A stretch of 64,000 nucleotides of DNA, from positions 3,720,001 through 3,784,000 of the forward strand of contig NZ_AP023287.1 of the NCBI RefSeq assembly GCF_014218295.1, in the 5' to 3' direction. Source of the DNA: Mycolicibacterium litorale. Lineage in GTDB: Bacteria; Actinomycetota; Actinomycetes; Mycobacteriales; Mycobacteriaceae. The position numbers and the translations under genes are program-made. Each line of letters begins with the position of its first letter. Within the stretch, counting starts at the first letter, position 1. Shown one piece after another: positions 35,740 to 43,876 of the stretch. The notes beneath the pieces were generated by a model that was given only the letters and a program-made list of their open reading frames with translations, ran no database searches and was not told where the DNA came from.

Positions 35740-36495
35740 TCAAGTTCGGCGACCTCCGTTGACGCCGATGATCTGCCCGGTGATATAGGAGGATTCGTCC
35801 TGGCACAGGAAGATGGCGGCGTTGGCGATGTCCTCCGGCCGCCCGGCTCGACGTACAGGTGTGATCTTGGCGAAATGCTCCAGCGACGCGGTGAACCTGC
35901 CCTCGTCGATCGCCTTCTCCAGCATCGGAGTCACCACCATGCCCGGCGGAATGGTGTTGACGGTGATGCCTTTCGGCCCCAGTTCCAGTGCGAGACTCTT
36001 GGTGAAGCCGATGACGCCGGCCTTTGAGCTGACGTAGGCGGCCATCCGGGATTGCCCGCCCTGGGCGCTCGACGACGAGATGTTGACGATCCGCCCCCAC
36101 TGGGCCTCGACCATGTCGGACAGCACCTCCTGGGTGCAGATGAACGGTCCCCTCAGGTTGATCGCCATCACCCGATCCCACTGCTCGTCGGTGATCTCGG
36201 TGAACTTGCCGAACTGCTCGATACCGGCGTTGTTGATCAGGATGAGCACCGGGCCGAGATCGGTCCGTACCTTCTCGACTGCAGCCCTGACCTGGCTGCG
36301 GTCGGAGACGTCGACGGTGTAACCGTTGACGGTGCAGCCTTGGGCCCGTAATCGGTCGACCTCGGCGTCGATCTGAGCGACCGCGAGGTCGAAGATGGCG
36401 ACCTTGGTACCGCGGCCGGCGAGCGCCTCGGCGATCGCCAGGCCAAGGCCCTGCGCACCGCCGGTCACGATGGCGGTGGTGTTTTCGAAAGGCAT
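35740..36495 (-). CDS. SDR family oxidoreductase
   Basis: A 251-residue classical SDR: TGGAQGLG cofactor motif, NNAG, NISSSS serine, YVSSK, and C-terminal ITGQIIGVNGG. It resembles the SDRs at 16451 and 46384, including the NISSSS and ITGQ signatures. GGAG lies 10 nt before the ATG at 36495. The gene sits 13 bp downstream of a P450 gene, so it may oxidise that enzyme's alcohol product. The decayed SDR starts 4 bp beyond its stop. Confidence 0.9.
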   Translation of the reverse strand: MPFENTTAIVTGGAQGLGLAIAEALAGRGTKVAIFDLAVAQIDAEVDRLRAQGCTVNGYTVDVSDRSQVRAAVEKVRTDLGPVLILINNAGIEQFGKFTEITDEQWDRVMAINLRGPFICTQEVLSDMVEAQWGRIVNISSSSAQGGQSRMAAYVSSKAGVIGFTKSLALELGPKGITVNTIPPGMVVTPMLEKAIDEGRFTASLEHFAKITPVRRAGRPEDIANAAIFLCQDESSYITGQIIGVNGGRRT

Positions 36496-36508
36496 TGCCG
36501 CAGTACTC

Positions 36509-37789
36509 CTACGAGAACTCGACGTGCAGACGGGTGAGTCCGCGCAGAATGAACGTCGGCAGGTATCGGTATCGCCTGGCGCCGGCCGGCCCGTGCTCGT
36601 CCTCGTCGATCCAGATGTCGGAGGTCCGGTCCAGGAGCCGGTTGATACTGACCTTGGCCTCGGCGCGGGCAAGCGGGGCGCCGGGGCAGCTGTGCGGCCC
36701 TCGCCCGAAGGCGATGTGCTGCCGCGCATTCGGCCGTTGGAGGTCGAAGGTGTCGGGATCGGTGAACCTACGTGGGTCCCGGTTGGCTGCCGCGTTGTTG
36801 AGCATCACGGTGGTGCCGGCGGGCAGTTCCACTCCGCCGACGGTGACGGGCACCTTGGAGAGCCGGAAGTCGCCACGGATCGGGCTCTCGACCCGCAGGG
36901 CCTCCTCGATGAAGCCGGGAATCAGGCTGCGGTCGGCGCGCAGCTTCGCCTGCAGCGCAGGGTCTTCGGCGATCATCATCACTGCGGTACTGAGCAGGCG
37001 GACCGTCGTCTCCTGACCCGCCGCGAACAGATTGGCCGCCACACACACGACATCGATCACGGGCGGAGTTCTACCGTCGGGGAAGAGCGCCGACGCCAGG
37101 CCAGTCAGCACGTCGTCGCGGGGATTCTCGCGACGATCGGTGATGTAGTCGGTGAACTTGCCGTAGAGGTACTCCAGCGGAGAGTGATGCATCGCATCTC
37201 CGCTGCTGCTGCCGATCGTGCCGGTGGCAGTGAGGAGTTCGTCCTTGAAATCGTCGTGGTCGGACTCCGGCACCCCGAGCAGATCGGCGATGACGAGCAT
37301 CGCGAAAGGATTACCGAAGTCCCCGACGAACTCACAGCGTCCGCCGGCCAGCGCCTCGTCGTACTGACGGTCGGCCAGCCGCCACATGAACTCCTCGTTC
37401 TCCTTGAGGCGTTTCGGCGTGATCATCCGTGACAGCAGCGCCCGGTGGTCGGTGTGCAGCGGTGGGTCCAGGGTCGGCAGCTGATCGTTGAAAGGCAGTT
37501 CGTCGCGGTGGGCGGCGATCAGTTCGGAGATGTCGTCGCCCTCGAGAGGAACCGGGAAACCCGGGAACGGTCCGGTGACTGCGGTGCACGACGAGAAGCG
37601 CACGTTGTCGTTGTAGACGGCGACTGCTTCCTCGTAGCCGGTGATCATCACGACGTCGTGGTGAGGTTCCCGGCGCACCGGGCACTCGTTGCGCACGGCC
37701 GCCAGATAGTCGTACGGGTCGTGCAGCACCTCGTTGTCGGTGAAGAAGTCGACGGCGTCGATGTCGTTGCCCAGTTGCTGGTCGGTCAC
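36509..37789 (-). CDS. Cytochrome P450
   Basis: A 426-residue P450: AGQETTVRLL I-helix (E-T-T), EEALRVE K-helix, heme motif FGRGPHSCPGAPLAR. It is a close paralog of the P450 at 41966, sharing TGPFPGFP, QLPTLDPP and MITPKRLKENE. The ATG at 37789 overlaps the stop of the NTF2-like gene (ATGA). It belongs to the unit running from the Rieske oxygenase at 40180. Confidence 0.93.
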   Translation of the reverse strand: MTDQQLGNDIDAVDFFTDNEVLHDPYDYLAAVRNECPVRREPHHDVVMITGYEEAVAVYNDNVRFSSCTAVTGPFPGFPVPLEGDDISELIAAHRDELPFNDQLPTLDPPLHTDHRALLSRMITPKRLKENEEFMWRLADRQYDEALAGGRCEFVGDFGNPFAMLVIADLLGVPESDHDDFKDELLTATGTIGSSSGDAMHHSPLEYLYGKFTDYITDRRENPRDDVLTGLASALFPDGRTPPVIDVVCVAANLFAAGQETTVRLLSTAVMMIAEDPALQAKLRADRSLIPGFIEEALRVESPIRGDFRLSKVPVTVGGVELPAGTTVMLNNAAANRDPRRFTDPDTFDLQRPNARQHIAFGRGPHSCPGAPLARAEAKVSINRLLDRTSDIWIDEDEHGPAGARRYRYLPTFILRGLTRLHVEFS

Positions 37790-38250
37790 TCAGCGCCCCC
37801 GGCGCCCTGGAAGTCGGGCAGGGAAGCCGGGTCAGGAAGCTGCATCTGCAGGTACACGGCGATGTACCGAATCTTGTCGTCGGCGTTGAACTCGTACACC
37901 GAGGCGGTGTTGACCACACTGCTGAAGTCACCGATCCGGCTGCGTTCCTCGAGTTCGAGGAACGCCACATCCGCAGTCTCGGTGAGCCGCTTGAACGAGC
38001 AGTCCCAGTCCGAGGACTTCGCCCAGTTGGTGAGGAATTCGACGTACTCGGTCCAATTCATCACCTCTTTGAAGGGTCCGATACGGACGAACTCGTCGAC
38101 GGCGATCAACTCGGCCAGTGGGGCCCAGCTCTCGACCGAGAACTCCGGATCCTTCGCGCCTTTCACCAATCGGCTCATCGTCTGGCTGTACTCCAGCACC
38201 GCCCGCGAGCGTCCGGTCGCCTCACCGATGACATCCGCGATCGTCGTCAT
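37786..38250 (-). CDS. NTF2/SnoaL-fold protein
   Basis: A 154-residue protein with the alternating pattern of an NTF2-like cone: N-terminal helices, then strand pairs such as FLELEERSRIGDF and IRYIAVYLQMQLP. SnoaL/NTF2 proteins act as isomerases, hydrolases, cyclases or oxygenase beta subunits. Coupled by ATGA overlaps to the second NTF2-like gene upstream and the P450 downstream. No catalytic pair can be assigned. Confidence 0.72.
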   Translation of the reverse strand: MTTIADVIGEATGRSRAVLEYSQTMSRLVKGAKDPEFSVESWAPLAELIAVDEFVRIGPFKEVMNWTEYVEFLTNWAKSSDWDCSFKRLTETADVAFLELEERSRIGDFSSVVNTASVYEFNADDKIRYIAVYLQMQLPDPASLPDFQGAGGAE

Positions 38251-38771
38251 ACCGTCACCCCGGCGGCAGCGAGGGTACGCTCCAGCGCCTCGAGATATTC
38301 CCCCGTGCCGTGGAAGGGCCCGTGGACACCGATCGCGACGTCGAGGAAGGCGTTGTACTCGTCGTTGACGTGGGTCTCCCATCGGGTGATCTCACCGTCG
38401 CCGTTGGTCAGTATGAAGCTGTAGGAGTAGAAACCCATCTTCACACCGTCTTTGGTGTGCCCTTCCCACCGCGTCTTCATCACGACGCCGTTGTCGGCCG
38501 GCCAGTAGTCGAAGCCGGCCGGTTTCCAATCCGGAAAGCTCAGCGAGTACGCCTTGGCCTCCATGGTGCTGGCTTTGGCGGTGTCCGAGGGGAATTCGCT
38601 GAGCAGGAACACCTGGTCGCCGGTGAAGTAGGGCGACACGTATACCCCGTCCTCGGCGAACTTCCATGCGTCGGCGAAGGCTTCACCGTCCTGCACGCCT
38701 TGGCGCAGGTAGGCGTCGCGGTAGGCCTCGGCCATCCGAACGTGACGGGCGATGCGTTCTTCGAGCTTCAA
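38247..38771 (-). CDS. NTF2-fold protein, possible Rieske-oxygenase beta-like subunit
   Basis: A 174-residue protein with long N-terminal helix (MKLEERIARHVRMAEAYRDA) and antiparallel strands (VVMKTRWEGHTKDG, FYSYSFILTNGDGEITRWETHVND). Length and predicted fold fit aromatic-ring-dioxygenase beta subunits, and the alpha subunit is encoded 41 bp upstream. Yet the sequence is not a recognisable BphA2/NdoC, so NTF2-like enzyme is the safer call. It overlaps the next NTF2-like gene (ATGA). Confidence 0.7.
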   Translation of the reverse strand: MKLEERIARHVRMAEAYRDAYLRQGVQDGEAFADAWKFAEDGVYVSPYFTGDQVFLLSEFPSDTAKASTMEAKAYSLSFPDWKPAGFDYWPADNGVVMKTRWEGHTKDGVKMGFYSYSFILTNGDGEITRWETHVNDEYNAFLDVAIGVHGPFHGTGEYLEALERTLAAAGVTV

Positions 38772-38812
38772 CTGTCCTTCTTCCTGCGATCGGAGTTCAA
38801 CGGTTTTCGCCG

Positions 38813-40180
38813 TCAGCGCTTCACGGTGTCGGCGAGGTAGCGGTCCACCACGGAGTGGTAGTGCGCGATGACGACTTCCTCCTTGACCAGCGACATGTGC
38901 TCGAGCCGGTCGTTGCGCAAGCCCTTCTGCTGGCGGGGCATCTGCTCGTAGTCCTGTTGCAGAGCCTCGAAGTACTTGTGGCTACCCGGCGTGTCCACCA
39001 CGATCGCCTCGGCGCGCACAGCGTCGCGGAACTCCTCCGGGACATACATATAGCTGGCCACGTGCCAGATGCACCGGTTCGGATCACCGTCGGGGTGCGG
39101 CCTCGACATGATGACGTGGCATTCGCCGGCGCGCACGGTCATGAAGTAGTTCGGGAACAGGACCCAGCCCTGGTTGTCGACCATCTGACTGTCCGTCAGA
39201 CCGCTGACGTCGAGACCCATACCCGTCAGCACCTCGCGAGTGGCCTGTTGTAGCAGCAGACGCGCGGTGACGCCCTCGGGGAACTCGACGTGCCCGTCCG
39301 AATCCTGGTAGGGCGCAATGAGTTCCTGGAACCGCGGGATCACCGCGACGGTACCGGGGAAGGTTTCCGGCAGTGCCAGGATTCCGGCGACCTGATCCTG
39401 CACACCGGCACCGACGACCTCGAAGGGCGCCATCGCCACGCTGTGGTTCTCGAAGAACCGGTACCGCGCGGTCCTCGGATTGATGTGCAGCACCTGCAGC
39501 AGCTGGGGGTGGATGCCGTTGATGTGGTAGCCCTCTTCGAAGGCGTCCATGACGACTTTCCAGTTGCACTCGATCGCCTCGGTGACGTCCATGACGGTGG
39601 TGAACTGCTCGATGTTGTATGGCTCCAGCAGCGTCACCACGTCCTCCCCGAGGTACTCCCGCAGCGGCGCCGCCTCGGGGTCCGGATTGAGGAAGATGAA
39701 ACCGGCGAAGGTGTCGACCGACACCCGCAGCAGCGAGTTCTCCGTCTTGTCGATCGGCCCGGCGAGGTTCTCCCGCAGCAGGCCCTTGAGCCGACCGTCC
39801 AGATCGTAGGACCACAGGTGGTACTGACAGAGGAACCCGCGCTTGGCATTGCCGGTCTCGGTGATGCACAGCGCGTTGCCGCGGTGCCTGCAGGCGTTGA
39901 CGAAACCCCTGAGCTGGCCGTCCTTTCCGCGGACGATGATGAAGGACTGATCGAGGATCTCGTACTTCTTCCAGTCACCGGGCTTGGGCAGGTCCTCGAC
40001 GCGACCGGCGATCTGCCAGGTGCGCATCCAGATCGCTTCCCGTTCGCGCGCTGCATACTCCGGACAGGTGTAGCGGTCGGTGGGGATGGTCATGTTGAAC
40101 GTCCCGGGCTGGACGTCCTCCAAGCCCTGGCCCAGACCGGAGTCCGGATCGAGCCATTCTCCTGGGCGTGTCGCTGGCAT
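38813..40180 (-). CDS. Rieske non-heme iron oxygenase, alpha subunit
   Basis: A 455-residue ring-hydroxylating oxygenase alpha subunit. The Rieske centre is C-R-H-R-G-N ... C-Q-Y-H. The mononuclear iron site is in the segment NWKVVMDAFEEGYHINGIHP, giving two histidines, with a later aspartate expected. It would hydroxylate or dihydroxylate a ring or alkyl substrate with O2 and NADH-derived electrons. The ATG at 40180 follows GGAGGA; the upstream TTG is not needed. The divergent promoter carries two ATACA-N4-TGTAT repeats, probably bound by the TetR at 40864. Confidence 0.92.
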   Translation of the reverse strand: MPATRPGEWLDPDSGLGQGLEDVQPGTFNMTIPTDRYTCPEYAAREREAIWMRTWQIAGRVEDLPKPGDWKKYEILDQSFIIVRGKDGQLRGFVNACRHRGNALCITETGNAKRGFLCQYHLWSYDLDGRLKGLLRENLAGPIDKTENSLLRVSVDTFAGFIFLNPDPEAAPLREYLGEDVVTLLEPYNIEQFTTVMDVTEAIECNWKVVMDAFEEGYHINGIHPQLLQVLHINPRTARYRFFENHSVAMAPFEVVGAGVQDQVAGILALPETFPGTVAVIPRFQELIAPYQDSDGHVEFPEGVTARLLLQQATREVLTGMGLDVSGLTDSQMVDNQGWVLFPNYFMTVRAGECHVIMSRPHPDGDPNRCIWHVASYMYVPEEFRDAVRAEAIVVDTPGSHKYFEALQQDYEQMPRQQKGLRNDRLEHMSLVKEEVVIAHYHSVVDRYLADTVKR

Positions 40181-40303
40181 CAAGGGAGTCCTCCTCTGTC
40201 GACGTTGATCGCGGTGTGAGGCGTCCAGCGGACGAGGGCTGGTCCGGGTCGCACCCTGTGACCGATCGAACTATCACGACATGTATGTGATAGGGCTCAC
40301 TAT

Positions 40304-40317
40304 ATACAACAATGTAT
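40304..40317. promoter_or_regulatory. TetR operator candidate, copy 1 (ATACA-N4-TGTAT)
   Basis: Perfect 5-bp inverted repeat ATACA-acaa-TGTAT (extends as TATACA/TGTATC) in the 196-bp divergent region between the Rieske oxygenase gene and the hypothetical-TetR pair. A lone TGTAT half-site lies at 40282-40286. Confidence 0.65.
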
Positions 40318-40322
40318 CGTCG

Positions 40323-40336
40323 ATACAAGCGTGTAT
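40323..40336. promoter_or_regulatory. TetR operator candidate, copy 2 (ATACA-N4-TGTAT)
   Basis: Second perfect copy, ATACA-agcg-TGTAT, starting 19 bp after copy 1, so the two dimer sites are nearly two helical turns apart. The inner half-sites also pair with each other as TGTATCG-T-CGATACA. Confidence 0.65.
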
Positions 40337-40376
40337 AACTGTGGTGGACATCACAGCACGACTGAAGGGGCTGACC

Positions 40377-40859
40377 GTGAGCTACCGAATCGACGTCGTC
40401 ACCGACAGCGTCCCCGATGCCATTCGCCATGCCGGCGGTCTGATGTTCGATCGCCGCCGCGCTGGATGGCAGGTCGTCGTGGTCACCGACGACGCAGTTC
40501 ACTCGCGCGCCCTGACGATCCTCGGGGCCCGCATCGAGTCTCCCGGCGACGCGGAGAGCCGGCTTTCCGTGGCGGAGCGAGGAATCCGCACCGTGGTGGC
40601 GGCGCGGAGCCAAGGGCCGGCGGGTTGGGAGCTTCTCAAGCCGTGCAACGAGCTGCTGCTCTGGGGACATCAGGTCGACGAACAGTCGACCGGTGCCATG
40701 CGCCCGGTGCGGCACGACCTCAGTACGGCGGCGCAGATCTTCAAGGCCCAGGCGCTCTTCTCCACAGGGCTTGCCACCATCGTCGAACAGTGCGAGCAGT
40801 TCTGGGTGGGCAGCGACAGTCGGACCGGGTCACAGACCTCCACGATGGTGGGAAGATAG
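40377..40859 (+). CDS. Hypothetical protein co-transcribed with TetR
   Basis: A 160-residue cytoplasmic-looking protein. The N-terminal half alternates strands and helices (YRIDVVTDSVPDAIRHAGGLMFDRRRAGWQVVVVTDD, LTILGARIE). A central helix-rich part follows (SRLSVAERGIRTVV, ELLKPCNELLLWGHQ), then a Ser/Thr-rich end. I use the GTG at 40377 with AAGGGG just upstream; the frame is open to 40281, but that would run through the operator repeats. The gap to the TetR gene is only 4 bp, so it is probably part of the same regulatory unit. No known family recognised. Confidence 0.65.
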   Translation: MSYRIDVVTDSVPDAIRHAGGLMFDRRRAGWQVVVVTDDAVHSRALTILGARIESPGDAESRLSVAERGIRTVVAARSQGPAGWELLKPCNELLLWGHQVDEQSTGAMRPVRHDLSTAAQIFKAQALFSTGLATIVEQCEQFWVGSDSRTGSQTSTMVGR

Positions 40860-40863
40860 GTCG

Positions 40864-41463
40864 GTGGCCGAACGATGGACCAAAGAGCGCCGTACGGAGC
40901 ACACCCGGCAGGTCTTGTTGGACGCCGCTGAGGAAGTCTTCGCCCGAAAGGGTTTGACCGGCGCGGCGCTCGAGGAGATCGCAGATGCCGCAGGGTTCAC
41001 CCGTGGTGCGATCTACTCGCAGTTCGGCGCCAAGGAGAAGCTGTTCCTCGCGGTCGTCGACCGCCAGCGTCAGCGGTTCCTCGACGGTTTTGCCGAGGTG
41101 ATGATGTCGTTTCATCGCCTCAGCGACGTCGACATCGACGAACTCGCCGAGCGGTGGCGCCAGTTGAGCAGCGGAACCGACCGAGCGGCGCTGGGACACG
41201 AGCTGACGCTGTTCCTGCTGCGCAACCCCGACGCGCGGGAACGGGTGGCCGCTCAACGCCGAGAGACCATCCGCGCGCTGGGCGAGTTCATCAGCAAGAA
41301 CATCGCTCGCATCGGCGGCACGCTCACCATGGATGCCGAGACATTGGCCCGGGTCGTGCTGGCCGCCAATGACGGCATCACCCTCGACAGCCACCTCGAC
41401 GGCGAGGACCTCTACCGGCCCTACCTCGAGCTCGTCATGTCGAGCGTCAAGCCGCCGCAGTGA
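40864..41463 (+). CDS. TetR family regulator
   Basis: A 199-residue TetR protein: N-terminal helix-turn-helix (residues about 10-55, ALEEIADAAGFTRGAIYSQFGAKEKLF), then a helical ligand domain with FLLRNPDARERVAAQRRE. It is a paralog of the TetR at 53880, sharing the ERWTxERRxEHTR start. GTG start at 40864 after GATAGG. Likely represses its own operon and the divergent Rieske oxygenase through the operators at 40304 and 40323 (inference). Confidence 0.92.
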   Translation: MAERWTKERRTEHTRQVLLDAAEEVFARKGLTGAALEEIADAAGFTRGAIYSQFGAKEKLFLAVVDRQRQRFLDGFAEVMMSFHRLSDVDIDELAERWRQLSSGTDRAALGHELTLFLLRNPDARERVAAQRRETIRALGEFISKNIARIGGTLTMDAETLARVVLAANDGITLDSHLDGEDLYRPYLELVMSSVKPPQ

Positions 41464-41473
41464 CGCCCGGAAG

Positions 41474-41761
41474 TCAGCCCAGGCCGTGCAGGATCACGCC
41501 GTTGCAGTCGGCGGCGGCTTGGCGCAGTTTGACCGCCTCCTGGTAGGCGTCGGAGTAGTACCACTCCTTGGCGGCCTCTTCGGATTCGAACTCAAGCAGC
41601 ACCGTCTGGGTGCCGTGCCATTCGCCTTCGATCACTTCGGGTTTCGCATCGAACGACAGCAATGTCGAGCCGGCCATCGTCTGCGCGGCCAGCTTGCCGT
41701 ACTCGGCCATACCGGCCGGATTCTTGACGTCTTCGGTGATGAGAATGTAAGCCTTGGGCAC
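41474..41761 (-). CDS. DUF1330 family protein
   Basis: A 95-residue ferredoxin-like alpha/beta-fold protein of the DUF1330 family: MPKAYILITEDVKNPAGMAEYGK, LLSFDAKPEVIEGEWHG, VLLEFESEEAAKEWYYSDAYQ. The conserved W-Y-x-S-x-x-Y segment marks the family. Function unknown; some relatives sit in degradation clusters. It ends the minus-strand unit, 16 bp after the ferredoxin, and converges with the TetR gene. Confidence 0.88.
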   Translation of the reverse strand: MPKAYILITEDVKNPAGMAEYGKLAAQTMAGSTLLSFDAKPEVIEGEWHGTQTVLLEFESEEAAKEWYYSDAYQEAVKLRQAAADCNGVILHGLG

Positions 41762-41777
41762 GGTGTCTCCTAGTCGC

Positions 41778-41969
41778 TCAGCTGATTTCGAGGATCGCTT
41801 GTTCGGGGCAGTTCGTGATGGCGTCCTTGGCCGACTCTTCGAGCCCCTGGGGCACCTCGGAAGGGTCCGCCACGGCGTAGCCGTCGTCGGTCATCTGGAA
41901 CACCTCGGGACACAGCGTCAGGCACATGCCGTGTCCACGGCAGCGGTCCTCGTCGACGGTGACCTTCAC
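41778..41969 (-). CDS. P450-associated single-cluster ferredoxin
   Basis: A 63-residue ferredoxin: C-R-G-H-G-M-C at residues 10-16 and N-C-P near the end, histidine at the variable position. The ATG overlaps the stop of the P450 gene at 41966 (ATGA), making it that enzyme's probable electron donor. Confidence 0.93.
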   Translation of the reverse strand: MKVTVDEDRCRGHGMCLTLCPEVFQMTDDGYAVADPSEVPQGLEESAKDAITNCPEQAILEIS

Positions 41970-43261
41970 GACCGGCCCTCCCCTGTGTCGAATTCGAGAT
42001 GCAGTTCGGTCAGGCCGCGCAGGATGTAGGTCGGGATGTAGCTGTATCGGCGGTCCCCGGCGGGTCCGTGGTGGGCCTCGCTGATGCGGATGTCGGTCGT
42101 CCGGTCGAGCAGCCGTTCGAGGCCGACCCGCGTCTCGGCGCGGGCGAGCGGCGCCCCCGGGCAGCTGTGGATGCCGCGGCCGAACGCCAGGTGCTGGCGG
42201 GCGTTCTTGCGCTGCGGATCGAATTCGTCGGGGTTCTCGAAGCGGCGCGGATCCCGGTTCGCCGCACCGTTGATCACCATCACCGTCGTTCCGGCGGCCA
42301 ACTGTTCGTCACCGACGGTGGTCGGCACCCGCGACAGTCGGAAGTCACCCTTGACGGGGCTCTCGATGCGCAGGCACTCCTCGATGAAGTTGGGCAGCAG
42401 GCTGCGGTCCTCGCGCAGCGCGCGCTGGATGTCGGGTCGGTCGCCGATCACCTTCAGCGCGGTCGACAGCAGCCGCACCGTGGTCTCCTGCCCCGCCGAG
42501 AACACGTTGGTCGCCACCCGCACCACGTCGCCGACCTCGGGCATCGTGCCGTCGGGGAATGTCGCTGTCGCCAGGCCGGTCAGCACATCCTCGCGCGGCT
42601 CGCGCCTGCGGTCCTCGACGTACTCGGCGAAGACGTCGTAGAGGTACTCCAGCGGCGTCTTGGTCAGCGTCTTCTCGGCACTGCCCAGTGCGCCGCCGTG
42701 GGTGCCACGAGCGAGGCGCTCGAGGAGTTCGGGCCGGTCCTCGTCGGGCACCCCGAGCAGATCGGCGATCACCCGCAGGGTGAACGGGGCCGCGAAGCCC
42801 TTGATGAACTCGCCTTCGCCCGGCGCGAGGAAGTCGTCGAGGATGTCGTCGGCCAACTGCCACATCGCATCCTCGTTCTCCTTGAGGCGCTTGGGCGTGA
42901 TCAGCCGCATGAGCAGGGCGCGGTGGTTGGTGTGGGTGGGCGGGTCGAGCGTCGGCAACTGGTCGCTGAATGGGATCTCGTCGCGGTGCTTCTCGATGAG
43001 CTCCGTGACGTCCCCGTCTGCGAAGCCGTCGAGCGGGATCGGAAAACCGGGAAACGGGCCCGTCACCGAGATGCACGAGGAGAACGTCTCCGCGTCGTTG
43101 TAGACGTCGACGGCCTCCTGCCATCCGGTCACCATCGTGACGCCGTAGTGGTTCTCCCTGCTGACCGGACACTTGTCGCGCAGCGCGGCATAGAACGTGT
43201 AGGGGTCGTCGGTCAGACGGCCGTCCCGGAAGAAGTCAACCGCGGTGAGGTCCTCCGCCAT
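41966..43261 (-). CDS. Cytochrome P450
   Basis: A 431-residue P450: AGQETTVRLL I-helix, EECLRIE K-helix, heme motif FGRGIHSCPGAPLAR. It is about as long as, and clearly paralogous to, the P450 at 36509. The ATG at 43261 has GGAG at 6-nt spacing; the upstream TTG (43273) is rejected. The promoter region contains an AGAAC-GTG-ATTCT operator 27 nt upstream. Confidence 0.93.
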   Translation of the reverse strand: MAEDLTAVDFFRDGRLTDDPYTFYAALRDKCPVSRENHYGVTMVTGWQEAVDVYNDAETFSSCISVTGPFPGFPIPLDGFADGDVTELIEKHRDEIPFSDQLPTLDPPTHTNHRALLMRLITPKRLKENEDAMWQLADDILDDFLAPGEGEFIKGFAAPFTLRVIADLLGVPDEDRPELLERLARGTHGGALGSAEKTLTKTPLEYLYDVFAEYVEDRRREPREDVLTGLATATFPDGTMPEVGDVVRVATNVFSAGQETTVRLLSTALKVIGDRPDIQRALREDRSLLPNFIEECLRIESPVKGDFRLSRVPTTVGDEQLAAGTTVMVINGAANRDPRRFENPDEFDPQRKNARQHLAFGRGIHSCPGAPLARAETRVGLERLLDRTTDIRISEAHHGPAGDRRYSYIPTYILRGLTELHLEFDTGEGRS

Positions 43262-43287
43262 GCACTGCTCCAATCGATCCCGTAAAC

Positions 43288-43302
43288 GAGAACGTGATTC
43301 TC
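43288..43302. promoter_or_regulatory. Operator candidate before the P450-ferredoxin unit
   Basis: GAGAAC-GTG-ATTCTC, arms matching at 5 of 6 positions, 27 nt upstream of the P450 ATG. Same AGAAy-N3-rTTCT core as at 22409 and 22539. Confidence 0.55.
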
Positions 43303-43351
43303 ATCTTTGCGTATCAGGTTTTCATACCGTCGGGGTGGCGTCAACGAGCGG

Positions 43352-43876
43352 TTACTCCGGTTCGATACCGAAGGTGTTCACCGCGACGGCCAAGAGGTTG
43401 TAGCCGCCGATCGTGAACACCAGGTCCATGCGCTGGAGGTCGTCGAGGTGCCGGCCGAGCCCGGTCCAGGTGTCGTCGGCGATCGTGCTGTCGCGTTCCA
43501 GTTCGTCGACGGCGCGAAGCACCAACGCGTCGAGCTCGCCGTCGACAGAACCGCTTCGGATGCCGTCGATCTCGGCCGCCGTCAGCCCGGCCCGCCGGGC
43601 GAGCTCGACGTGGTGGTCCCACAGGTAATCGCACCGTCGCCACAGCACCGCGCGCATCAGCGCCACCTCCCGAATCCGCGCGCTGAGCGTCGAACCCTTG
43701 AGCAGGTAGGCGTTGAACGCCAGATAGGCGCGCGTCAGCGGCCGGTTCCGCACCAGGGTCCCCAGGATGTTCCCCGCATCGCGGGGATTGGCGCGCTCGG
43801 CGGCCAGCAGCGGGCTCAGCGCGTCACGGACATCGTCGTCCCACTCCTCGGGCGGCAGCGGCGACAGGCGCGTCAC
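43352..43876 (-). CDS. Carboxymuconolactone decarboxylase (CMD) family protein
   Basis: A 174-residue helical protein of the CMD/AhpD superfamily. The active-site segment reads RRCDYLWDHHVELARRAGLT, with one cysteine and the downstream histidine but without the second cysteine of AhpD. That fits decarboxylase-like or unknown-function CMD members rather than a disulfide reductase. GTG start at 43876 overlaps the dioxygenase stop (GTGA). It could act on a ring-derived lactone or keto acid, but the substrate is unknown. Confidence 0.85.
   Translation of the reverse strand: MTRLSPLPPEEWDDDVRDALSPLLAAERANPRDAGNILGTLVRNRPLTRAYLAFNAYLLKGSTLSARIREVALMRAVLWRRCDYLWDHHVELARRAGLTAAEIDGIRSGSVDGELDALVLRAVDELERDSTIADDTWTGLGRHLDDLQRMDLVFTIGGYNLLAVAVNTFGIEPE

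Noticed and set aside
40281..40376. Upstream extension of the hypothetical protein to the ATG at 40281
   Set aside because: It would translate through the two operator repeats, and the GTG at 40377 has a good ribosome site.
22409..43302. Assigning the AGAAy-N3-rTTCT repeats to KstR
   Set aside because: KstR sites have AAC and GTT separated by two bases; here the spacer is three and some arms are AAT/ATT.
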